64,000 nucleotides of DNA, taken from NCBI GenBank assembly GCA_963757135.1, contig CAVWQE010000006.1:310001-374000 (forward strand). Direction: 5' to 3'. This document shows positions 40,607-48,439 of this stretch, piece by piece (within the stretch, counting starts at the first letter, position 1; each line of letters begins with the position of its first letter). The stretch comes from Gp1-AA145 sp963757135 (lineage in GTDB: Bacteria > Acidobacteriota > Terriglobia > Terriglobales > Acidobacteriaceae). The notes below the pieces were generated by a model. That model searched no databases. It saw only the letters and a program-made list of their open reading frames with translations, and had not been told where the DNA came from. The translations under genes were made by a program, and so were the position numbers.

Positions 40607-42082
40607 TTAGGTTGCCGAGCCCCGCTCGGCCGGACGGACGTGGACGGCCGCCCCTGTAAGAACACCATTCGCTCTGGGCTTACGCCGTCCGTACACAAAA
40701 AAGAAAAATGCGGCCAGCGCCACAAAAAAGAGCGTCAGGCCGAACATGCTCAATTCGTACTTCAATACCGACTTAATCTGGCTGGCGGGAAAAAACGCCA
40801 CCACAATCGCTACAACTGTCGTGACAAGACCGCTACCTCCTGCTATCGCGAGAACGCTTCGGCTGTATCGGCCCTCGACCCCCAACGCGGCTTTGGCGGG
40901 CGCAAACGAAAACTTCAGCAGGGCCGCGAACATATAGATGAATGGAACCAACTGCAGCACAACCGCGATCGACAGCATAGTCTGAAATGCCGCCTGCACT
41001 CCGCCCGCTGCGGCAAAATTAATTACCACCAACAGCAAAGAAACCAGACCTTGTACGATCAATGCTGCATAAGGAGTTGCATAACGTGGATGCAATCTCC
41101 CTAACCACGAAGGCATGTAGGCGTCCAACCCTGCGACAAACGGAATTCGCGCCGATCCGCCCATCCACGCCGATCCAATTCCCGCGATTGAGAGACTCAG
41201 CATCAACGCGAACGGGACTACAATCCACGCCACCCCGACCTGTGAAGCCATCTGGCTGACCGCCTGTACAATTCCCTGCAGCACGCTCACTTTCTTGCCG
41301 ACGGCGATGAGCAGGGTAAGCGTGACGCCAACATAAAGCGCGCCAGAGAGAACGCCGCCCCAGGCGACTGCACCGGGCAGCGTCTTCGCCGGATCGCGAA
41401 TTTCGTCGCCCATCACCGACGCCAATTCCAGTCCTACTAACCCAAAGCAGATCACCCCGAACGAATTCAGCACGAATCGTGGGTCGTCTGGAATACGAAA
41501 GTCTGCACTGGTCAGGGTGCTCCCAAAGCGCGACCAGAGAACGATCCCAAGGCCAATCAGAACGGCTGCAGCAATTCCCGTGCCAATTGCGCCCAGGTTA
41601 TTGATCCACTTGCCTACGCCGAGACCTATGATGTTCAGCCATGTGAGCAGCGCCAGCAAGATCGTAGAGGTGGCCAGTGCAAAAATTTTATTGTCCGCCA
41701 GTGCCTGATGACTCGGGCCCAGCACATAAACCGAAACACCAACGAAATACAACATCACCGTCGGAACGTACAGCATGTTGTTGGTCCAATAGCACCAACC
41801 GGAAAGGAATCCGTGAAAGTCGCCAAAGACTTCTTTCGCCCAGAGATACACTCCGCCTTCTCCAGGATAGCGATGAGCCAACTCAATCACTGCGATGCCC
41901 TGCGGCCAGAAGAACAACAGCAGAGCAACAATCCACAGCCAGACGGTGACCCCGCCGTTGGCGGCTATGGACGGCACCACGTTCAAATTGAAGACAGCAA
42001 CAACGAACAGCAGCACCAGGTCGAAACGACCGAGGACACGCTTCAAATTCGGCTGGTTGGCGTGTTTGTTTTCGCCCGACAC
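40607..42082 (-). CDS. APC-superfamily amino acid permease
   Basis: 491-aa transporter with about 12 membrane helices (RFDLVLLFVVAVFNLNVVPS at TM1; GGVYLWAKEVFGDFHGFLSG; FGVICFGLVGLELASVMGDE at TM6). These are hallmarks of the APC family, and the TM6 'GLE' segment fits glutamate/GABA antiporter-like members. It likely brings in the amino acid catabolised by the cluster. The C-terminus (about residues 474-491, GAAVHVRPAERGSAT) is encoded by what looks like a GC-rich intergenic repeat, so the tail is probably non-functional sequence. Confidence 0.88.
   Translation of the reverse strand: MSGENKHANQPNLKRVLGRFDLVLLFVVAVFNLNVVPSIAANGGVTVWLWIVALLLFFWPQGIAVIELAHRYPGEGGVYLWAKEVFGDFHGFLSGWCYWTNNMLYVPTVMLYFVGVSVYVLGPSHQALADNKIFALATSTILLALLTWLNIIGLGVGKWINNLGAIGTGIAAAVLIGLGIVLWSRFGSTLTSADFRIPDDPRFVLNSFGVICFGLVGLELASVMGDEIRDPAKTLPGAVAWGGVLSGALYVGVTLTLLIAVGKKVSVLQGIVQAVSQMASQVGVAWIVVPFALMLSLSIAGIGSAWMGGSARIPFVAGLDAYMPSWLGRLHPRYATPYAALIVQGLVSLLLVVINFAAAGGVQAAFQTMLSIAVVLQLVPFIYMFAALLKFSFAPAKAALGVEGRYSRSVLAIAGGSGLVTTVVAIVVAFFPASQIKSVLKYELSMFGLTLFFVALAAFFFFVYGRRKPRANGVLTGAAVHVRPAERGSAT
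40608..40662 (-). repeat. GC-rich repeat forming the 3' end of the permease gene
   Basis: On the gene strand: ACAGGGGCGGCCGTCCACGT followed by CCGTCCGGCCGAGCGGGGCT. This resembles the 'GGGGCGGCCGTCC...CGGCCGAGCGGnGCTCGG' family that I associate with acidobacterial intergenic regions. It supplies the last ~17 codons and the stop of the permease. Confidence 0.45.
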
Positions 42083-42096
42083 TCTGAGTCCCTTAA

Positions 42097-42130
42097 GAAG
42101 GCGGGCGAGGGCGCCCGCCCCACACGTTCC
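42097..42130. repeat. 'GGGCGAGGGCGCCCG' palindromic repeat, intergenic copy
   Basis: GGCGGGCGAGGGCGCCCGCC followed by CCACACG lies between the aminotransferase and permease genes. It shares its 15-base core with a segment inside the metG linker. Confidence 0.6.
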
Positions 42131-42133
42131 GTT

Positions 42134-43507
42134 CTAATGCGCTGCGACTACTGCCGAGCGTTCCTGCTGTGCTTTAGCCAGCGCTGGCGCGACATCGGCA
42201 AATGCCGCAATATGCTGGTCAATGTCCTTCTCCGTATGCTGAACGGAAATCGTCCATTGCTCGTCCCACCAATAAGGCTGCGCCATTACGCCCCGATTGA
42301 CCATACCGAACCAGTAGTGCCGCCACAGGTCGACGTCAACCGTCAGCCAGTCGCGGTAGTTGCGAATCTCGCTCGGATAAAGCATCAACGCACCATTCGC
42401 TCCGGCGCTGATGATGTATCCCTGCAAGCCCGATTTTCCGACGATTTCACGATAGCCGTCCGTCAGCTTCCGTTCGAGCTTTTCTACATGCGCATAGTTC
42501 TCGCGCGTGAGCACGCTGCGGAAAGTTGCCAGGCCCGCAGCCATTGAAACCGGATTGGTGTTGTAGGTTCCGCCGTGGAAGACCTTGTGCTGCGAAATCA
42601 GGTCCATCACAGATTTATGTGTACCGAAGGCAGCCAGCGGCAATCCGCCACCGATAGACTTGGCCAGGCAGATCATGTCCGGAGTGACACCGAAGTATTC
42701 CGACGCCCCGCCCCAGCCCAACTTTGCTCCGGTCTTCACTTCGTCGAAGATAAGCAGAGCGCCGTTCTTCGTCGCAATTTCGCGCAACCCTTCCAGGAAT
42801 CCGGGTTGCGGCATGCACAGTCCCACGTTCATCAGAATAGGCTCGAGGATGATCGCAGCAATTTCGCTCGGGTGTTCTTTGAAGCGCCGCTCGACAGTCG
42901 CGAGATCGTTAAAGGTCGCGATCAACACGTTTTCTAGAGTGGATTTGGGAACACCAAGCCCGCCGGGGACAGAAGCCGGATTATTAATGTCCCCGAAATC
43001 CGGAGCATGCGGCTTTACGCTCACTAGGGCGTTATCGTGCAGTCCGTGGTACGCGCCTTCGAATTTCACAATTTTGTCGCGGCCAGTTGCAGCCCGGGCA
43101 AGACGCACCGCGTGCATGGTCGCCTCCGTGCCGCTATTGCCGAAGCGAATCATCTCAAACGGAAACCGCTGGCAGATCTCTTCCGCGAGTTCCCATTCCA
43201 TGTCATGCGGCATGCCAAACATGGTGCCAGTGCTCAGACGCTTCTCAACTGCGCTCATCACCGCAGGATGGCAGTGCCCGGCCATCAGCGCTCCGAAGCA
43301 CAGGTTGTGATCGAGATAATCGTTGCCATCGAGATCGCGAAAGTGCGAACCCGACCCCTCTTTCACGAAAATCGGATACGGATCGTAAGCGCGATAGTTG
43401 CTGGCCACACCAAGGGGAATACGCTTCAAGTTTTTCTTGTGCGCTTCCGCCGACTTAGGCGTGCGGCGCACAAATGTATCGAGTTCTTTCTGAAGTTCGG
43501 GGTACAT
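42134..43507 (-). CDS. Class III aminotransferase, glutamate-1-semialdehyde-aminomutase-like
   Basis: 457-aa PLP enzyme with GSA-aminomutase-like layout: GSHFRDLDGNDYLDHNLCFG, MIRFGNSGTEATMHAVRLAR, IVKFEGAYHGLHDNALVSVK, ALLIFDEVKTGAKLGWGGAS and LAKSIGGGLPLAAFGTHKSV (Schiff-base Lys). It is not the biosynthetic hemL: the context is catabolic and the N- and C-termini are longer (ending with a Trp-rich WWDEQWTISVQHTEKD). First gene of the leftward six-gene cluster with a permease and aldehyde dehydrogenases. Substrate unknown; a beta- or omega-amino acid is the simplest guess. Confidence 0.87.
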   Translation of the reverse strand: MYPELQKELDTFVRRTPKSAEAHKKNLKRIPLGVASNYRAYDPYPIFVKEGSGSHFRDLDGNDYLDHNLCFGALMAGHCHPAVMSAVEKRLSTGTMFGMPHDMEWELAEEICQRFPFEMIRFGNSGTEATMHAVRLARAATGRDKIVKFEGAYHGLHDNALVSVKPHAPDFGDINNPASVPGGLGVPKSTLENVLIATFNDLATVERRFKEHPSEIAAIILEPILMNVGLCMPQPGFLEGLREIATKNGALLIFDEVKTGAKLGWGGASEYFGVTPDMICLAKSIGGGLPLAAFGTHKSVMDLISQHKVFHGGTYNTNPVSMAAGLATFRSVLTRENYAHVEKLERKLTDGYREIVGKSGLQGYIISAGANGALMLYPSEIRNYRDWLTVDVDLWRHYWFGMVNRGVMAQPYWWDEQWTISVQHTEKDIDQHIAAFADVAPALAKAQQERSAVVAAH

Positions 43508-43586
43508 CGTGGTCTCCGAAGAATTCTCAAGCCGCGGAATCGTGCGGCCATTAGATTACCGGGCGGCGAGGCCACCCGGATTCCTG

Positions 43587-46500
43587 CTAGAAGAACAATT
43601 TTAGAGCAAACTGCACCAGGCGTGGATCGCGAACCTGTGTGACCTGGCCGAACTGCGAACCGTCAGAGACATTGCCGTCAGGGCCGAAAAACTGCGTATG
43701 GTTAAAGATATTGAAGAACTCAGCCCGGAAATCGACGTGCATGCGTTCGGACACGGGGAAAGTCCTCAAGATGGCAAAATCTGTGTTGCTGATGTGCGGC
43801 CCGCAACAGATTGTCCGCTTGGTGTTTCCCAGCGTTCCTAACAGCGACGGCTGATAGCATTCGAACTGGGCTCCCGCGCTGCACGGTGGAGCACTACTGT
43901 CGGTGGCATTGTCCGTGAAACTGTTCGGATCAAAAAAGTAGTTGTTGTTGGACTGCGGCCTCATGGTGTGGAACGGCGCAAGCTGTGCAGGCTCACCGGG
44001 TAATTCAAAATCGAAGCTATACATCAGTTCGTTATCAGCGACAGTCGAGATCCGGATTGGAAATCCTGTTTGGAAGGTCGTAATGCCGGACAAGGCCCAG
44101 CCGTTCAGCACCTTGTCAGCAAAGCTGCTGAAGTTGTGTTTTGGAACTTCCCAGTAATAGCTCATGACGAAGCGGTGCCTTGCGTCAAAGCCCGAAAGCG
44201 AACGGCTGATACGCGGATCAATTGGATTGAGAATGCCCTCGAAGCTTGAGGCCTGGTCAAAAGACTTGCTGAACGTGTACGCGGCGGTGAACTGCAAACC
44301 GTGCGCGAATCTCTTATCAAGCGACGCCTGGAGGGAGTTGTAGGCAGAGTTGGCGATCGTATCTTGGGCGAAGATGCTGCTGAAAACGGGAATGAAGTCG
44401 GCGGGACAGCCGGCGGCAGTTGGACTTAGAGGATCACATTGCGGAGAAGAGTACCTCCGTAGCCCGATTAGAGTGACCCCGCCTGGAGCCACCGTGCTGA
44501 GAGTGGTTCCAGCGGGAATAACGGCAGGGCCACCGCCGTTGGCGGTATACGGGAGATGGAATCCACCCGCCGGAGCTTTCACATTTACAAGGTTTCCACT
44601 CGAATCATAGGCCTGCGTTGGAATGAAGAAGCCTGTATCGGCAAAATATGGGCCACAGTCGGTGCCAATGCCGGCGCCAGATGGGCCGGAACTACCGTCT
44701 CCTGGATAAGCTGTCGCGAGGGCCTCGAGGTCCAGACATGTCTGGGCATTTCCATAGTTAATGTCGTGTGTCGCCAGGAGTCGGTGCCCTTGTGACCCGA
44801 CGTAGCCAACCTCGACCTTCATATCGTTCGTCAATTGGCGCTGGATCGTGAGGTTGTATTGGGCCGAATACTGGTTGCGCATATGCGGCTGGAATTGCCC
44901 GAACAGAGTGTTTGGACGGAACATTCCCCAGTCCACCGGTTGGCCACGTTGCGGGTTCAGAATGCCGTTAACGCCGGACAACGAGCTCAGGCCGAACGGA
45001 TTGGGGTAAGTGAAGGTCCCACTCTGATCCTGAAAAGGAGTGTTGAACCCGGTATTAAAGGGGAATGTGCTTCCACCAAAGGGCGGTTCGGCGCTGAACT
45101 GTTCGAGCACAAGCTGCTCAATCGGATTATAGAACAGTCCCCAACCGGCGCGGATGCTGGTCTTGCCTGAGGTTCCGGGACTCCATGCGATTCCGATTCG
45201 CGGTGCGAACGCCTTGAAGTACGTCTGGGTCAGCCCGGTGGGCACACCCTTGTCTCCCGGCACGAGCAACCCCACCGGGGTCATGGACGAGCAATCCGTG
45301 TTCACCGTGTCTTCGCACGGGTAAACCGTGCTGATTTGCCCAGGCCGGAACGTCTGCACATGCTTGCTGATGTCGGCGATAGGGGTATTGAGTTCCCAGC
45401 GCAAACCATAGTTCAGAGTCAGATTCGGTCTGATCTTCCAGCTGTCCTGTCCGAATAAATACAGCCCCGTACTGCGGACGTTCTCGATCTGTGCCGATCC
45501 TTGGCCGTAAGACCCAGGCAGTCCCAGCATGTAGTCAGAAAATGCAGTATCGCCAAGAGTGCTATTGGTCGAGGTCTCGTCCACAAAGAACTCGCCGTTA
45601 ACGTCGAAGTAGAGAGTCTGGTCGAAGCGCTGCCGGCGGACATCAGTTCCGAACTTCAACGAGTGGTTACCGACCACCTTGCTGAGATTGTCGGACCACT
45701 GGAAAGAATTGCCTACCTGAGGCAGTTCACCCTCTCCGTTGTTGCCAATCGTGAATCCACCGCTTACCTGAATAAACGGCAATCCCTCGTGCTGAGGGCC
45801 GAGATTGGGGTGAATGCCGGTTGGGTTGCCGGGAGTGCCATCGTCAAAGCAAGGCACTCCAGCAGGAAACGCTGCGAGCAGCCAGGATTGCGCTTGCGGG
45901 CAGGAGTTGTGGATTGAAGTGGTGAAGACCGGATGTTGGAAGGTCCGTTGGGCTTCACGGTTGTAGTTGAAGCGGAACTCGTTCACGGTGGTGTTATTGA
46001 TGGTCCAGGTGTGGCTGATGTTCCACTGCTGAAACCGCTCGTTCGTGATTGAGCCGAAGCCGGGCACATTGGCGCCGGCCGCTTCGAATTGAGCAAATGG
46101 CGAGACCAAATGGTGATCGTCAAAATAGTAATAGAAGCTAAGGTTCTGGCTGCCGCTGATGCGGTGATCAAGCCTCAACGTAAATTGGTCACCACGTTCT
46201 GGCTGAACAGGTGCAGTCACGAGCTTATCGGTACCGTTTGCCGGGATCGGAACGAACTGCAGCAGATCAACAGCAGTGGGATCCAGACAGCCCAAAGGAA
46301 TGATGTTTCCTGGGAAAAGATCCGAGTAGAGTTGCCCGTCCGGGATATTAGGGGCCGATCCTAGTGCTGTTGTACAGTTGGGCCGCTGATTGAGTGGATA
46401 AGCAGTGCTCAAGGTGCCGCTGAAGGGCGATTCTGAGGAAAAATCAGCAAAGGGCTGGGTGGCGCTCGGGCGCTCTGCCTCAGTGGGAACAAATACTAGC

Positions 46501-47471
46501 GGCGAGCGAATTCCCTCACGAATTCGTCTGCCTTCATACGAAGTAAAAAAGAATGTCCGGTCTTTTTTGACCGGCCCACCAAATGTGCCCCCGAACTGGT
46601 TCTGATTGAACTGTGGCTTGTCGCAAAGACTGATGTCTGCTCCGCAGTAGGGGTTGGCATTCAGCTTTGTATTTCGAAAGAACTCATACAAATTTCCGTG
46701 CCAATCGTTCGTGCCGGATTTTGTGATGACATTTACGACTGAACCTGAGTTCCTTCCATATTCCGCATCGAAGGTGTTCGTCAACACGCGGAATTCGGCG
46801 ATACTGTCGGGACTGGGCTGCACAGTCGGAAGGTTTACGAATTGATCGTTGGCGTCTCCTCCGTTAACGCTGAAGTTGTTTGCGCGGCCACGTCCACCGT
46901 TAACCGAAACCGATCCTGCCTTATCGCTCCCGTAAGCGATCTGGTTTCCCGAACCGGTTGTTGACATCACGCCTGGCTGTAGCTGCAAGAACTGATACGT
47001 ATCGCGTGCGTTAAGCGGCAACTGAACCATACTCCGGTCATCGACCACTGCCCCAAGCTGCGTACTGGTGGTATCCACCAGGGGGGCTTGCGAGGTGACT
47101 TCCACAACTTCCTGAGCGCCGCCCGGCTGCAGAATCGCATTCAAAGTCAACACCTGGTTCACTTCGAGAGTGATGCTGGTGTGGACAAACTTCTTGAAAC
47201 CCTGAAGAGTGTATTCCGCGCGGTAATGGCCGGGTACGACTTCGATGAAGGTGTAGTCTCCACTTTCGTTCGTCGTGGCATCGCGGCTAACACCGGTGGC
47301 TTCGTTCACCAGTGTTATCTTCACTCCGCTGACGACGGCGCCAGTGGGGTCAGAGACTCTTCCGAGTATGCGGCCCCCGGTGCTCTGGCCGAAAGCTGGA
47401 ATGATCAGAAGCGGAATTGCGAGAAGTAGGACAGCCGACCACAACGCGCGACGCACGGCGGGGGAATGCAT
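43587..47471 (-). CDS. TonB-dependent receptor-like outer-membrane protein with carboxypeptidase-regulatory-like domain
   Basis: 1,294-aa outer-membrane protein of the Oar/SusC-like type expanded in Acidobacteriota. Signal peptide (LWSAVLLLAIPLLIIPAFGQ), then a carboxypeptidase-regulatory-like beta domain (GRVSDPTGAVVSGVKITLVN to YRAEYTLQGFKKF, about 30-110). A plug-like domain follows (EVTSQAPLVDTTSTQLGAVV, RDTYQFLQLQPGV, NNFSVNGGDANDQFVNLP). A ~1,000-residue beta-barrel then ends in aromatic FALKLFF. ATG 47471 is preceded by GGAGG; the longest frame starts 40 codons earlier without support. No consensus TonB box is obvious. The ligand is unknown; a divergent cupin regulator and a secreted amidohydrolase are adjacent. 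Confidence 0.92.
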   Translation of the reverse strand: MHSPAVRRALWSAVLLLAIPLLIIPAFGQSTGGRILGRVSDPTGAVVSGVKITLVNEATGVSRDATTNESGDYTFIEVVPGHYRAEYTLQGFKKFVHTSITLEVNQVLTLNAILQPGGAQEVVEVTSQAPLVDTTSTQLGAVVDDRSMVQLPLNARDTYQFLQLQPGVMSTTGSGNQIAYGSDKAGSVSVNGGRGRANNFSVNGGDANDQFVNLPTVQPSPDSIAEFRVLTNTFDAEYGRNSGSVVNVITKSGTNDWHGNLYEFFRNTKLNANPYCGADISLCDKPQFNQNQFGGTFGGPVKKDRTFFFTSYEGRRIREGIRSPLVFVPTEAERPSATQPFADFSSESPFSGTLSTAYPLNQRPNCTTALGSAPNIPDGQLYSDLFPGNIIPLGCLDPTAVDLLQFVPIPANGTDKLVTAPVQPERGDQFTLRLDHRISGSQNLSFYYYFDDHHLVSPFAQFEAAGANVPGFGSITNERFQQWNISHTWTINNTTVNEFRFNYNREAQRTFQHPVFTTSIHNSCPQAQSWLLAAFPAGVPCFDDGTPGNPTGIHPNLGPQHEGLPFIQVSGGFTIGNNGEGELPQVGNSFQWSDNLSKVVGNHSLKFGTDVRRQRFDQTLYFDVNGEFFVDETSTNSTLGDTAFSDYMLGLPGSYGQGSAQIENVRSTGLYLFGQDSWKIRPNLTLNYGLRWELNTPIADISKHVQTFRPGQISTVYPCEDTVNTDCSSMTPVGLLVPGDKGVPTGLTQTYFKAFAPRIGIAWSPGTSGKTSIRAGWGLFYNPIEQLVLEQFSAEPPFGGSTFPFNTGFNTPFQDQSGTFTYPNPFGLSSLSGVNGILNPQRGQPVDWGMFRPNTLFGQFQPHMRNQYSAQYNLTIQRQLTNDMKVEVGYVGSQGHRLLATHDINYGNAQTCLDLEALATAYPGDGSSGPSGAGIGTDCGPYFADTGFFIPTQAYDSSGNLVNVKAPAGGFHLPYTANGGGPAVIPAGTTLSTVAPGGVTLIGLRRYSSPQCDPLSPTAAGCPADFIPVFSSIFAQDTIANSAYNSLQASLDKRFAHGLQFTAAYTFSKSFDQASSFEGILNPIDPRISRSLSGFDARHRFVMSYYWEVPKHNFSSFADKVLNGWALSGITTFQTGFPIRISTVADNELMYSFDFELPGEPAQLAPFHTMRPQSNNNYFFDPNSFTDNATDSSAPPCSAGAQFECYQPSLLGTLGNTKRTICCGPHISNTDFAILRTFPVSERMHVDFRAEFFNIFNHTQFFGPDGNVSDGSQFGQVTQVRDPRLVQFALKLFF

Positions 47472-47627
47472 CGAAATGCCTCCAGGTTGTTTTGCGGGGG
47501 GTCTCTGCCCGATCAGGAACAGAAATTCCCTCTTGCAAACCTTGCTATAATTCGGCAAGGTTAGTGGGCAGCTCACAAGGATGTCAAGCAAAAACTTGGG
47601 CCATCCCTCTGCAAGCTGCTGATCTGT

Positions 47628-48425
47628 ATGGACTCATCCAGTAATAACGATTGTCTGAAAATCGGTGATGTCTCGCGTTTAGTGGGTCTTTCTCCCACCG
47701 TAATCCGCATGTGGGAACGTCTCGGCCTGACCAACCCCCGACGGACCCCAAGTAAATACCGTCTTTACAGCCGCGAGGATGTGCGCTTGCTGAAGCGAGC
47801 GAGCTTTCTGCGTAAGGTTCGCGGCATGAATGCACCGGCGATTGTACAAACCCTCAAGCGTGAGGGAATGGTTCAACCGGCGCATTCGCCTGATCGCGCG
47901 CTCGGCTCACGCCTGCGCCAACTGCGTTTGAGTAAAGGCGCTTCCCTGGCAATTGTCGCCAGGGCGGTTGGTGTTTCCGTCGGATTTCTGAGCGCGCTTG
48001 AGCGATCGCAGATGAGTGCTTCTGTCGGGACCCTGCGCCGGTTGGCGCGGCATTACAAACACAATATTCTCGATTTCTATGACACCGCCGAATTCGCTAC
48101 CCGCGTGGTGCGACCCAACGCCCGAAAGGTTCTCGAAGCCGGACCTGGCGTTCGCATGGAACTTCTGGCATGGGGAAACACGGTCATGGAGCCTCACCTG
48201 TTTCGCATCGCGCCGGGGGCGAACAGCGGTGAATCCTACGCTCACGTCGGAGAAGAATTTCTTTATGTATTGAAGGGCGAGTTTCAAATCCTTCTTCGCG
48301 GAGAGAAGCACGTTCTCAAGCCAGGCGACAGTTTTTATTTCGAAAGCGCGGTGCCGCACCAGTGGGCAAACCCGGGGCGCTCCGAGACCTGGGTCCTTTG
48401 GGTGAACACGCCGCCCACGTTCTAG
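47628..48425 (+). CDS. Three-domain regulator: MerR HTH + XRE HTH + cupin
   Basis: 265-aa putative transcription regulator with two DNA-binding domains. Residues 10-78 are MerR-like (KIGDVSRLVGLSPTVIRMWE, RLYSREDVRLLKRASFLRKV). Residues 92-146 are an XRE/Cro-type HTH (LGSRLRQLRLSKGASLAIVA, VGFLSALERSQMSASVGTL). Residues 180-262 are a cupin (MEPHLFRIAPGANSGESYAH, EEFLYVLKGEFQILL, PGDSFYFESAVPHQWANPG) with likely metal ligands His206, Glu210 and His244. XRE-cupin fusions are common one-component regulators; an extra MerR domain is unusual. It is divergent from the TonB receptor and 14 bp from the amidohydrolase, so it probably controls both. The cupin should sense a small ligand. Confidence 0.85.
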   Translation: MDSSSNNDCLKIGDVSRLVGLSPTVIRMWERLGLTNPRRTPSKYRLYSREDVRLLKRASFLRKVRGMNAPAIVQTLKREGMVQPAHSPDRALGSRLRQLRLSKGASLAIVARAVGVSVGFLSALERSQMSASVGTLRRLARHYKHNILDFYDTAEFATRVVRPNARKVLEAGPGVRMELLAWGNTVMEPHLFRIAPGANSGESYAHVGEEFLYVLKGEFQILLRGEKHVLKPGDSFYFESAVPHQWANPGRSETWVLWVNTPPTF

Positions 48426-48439
48426 ACCAGGAGAAAAAA

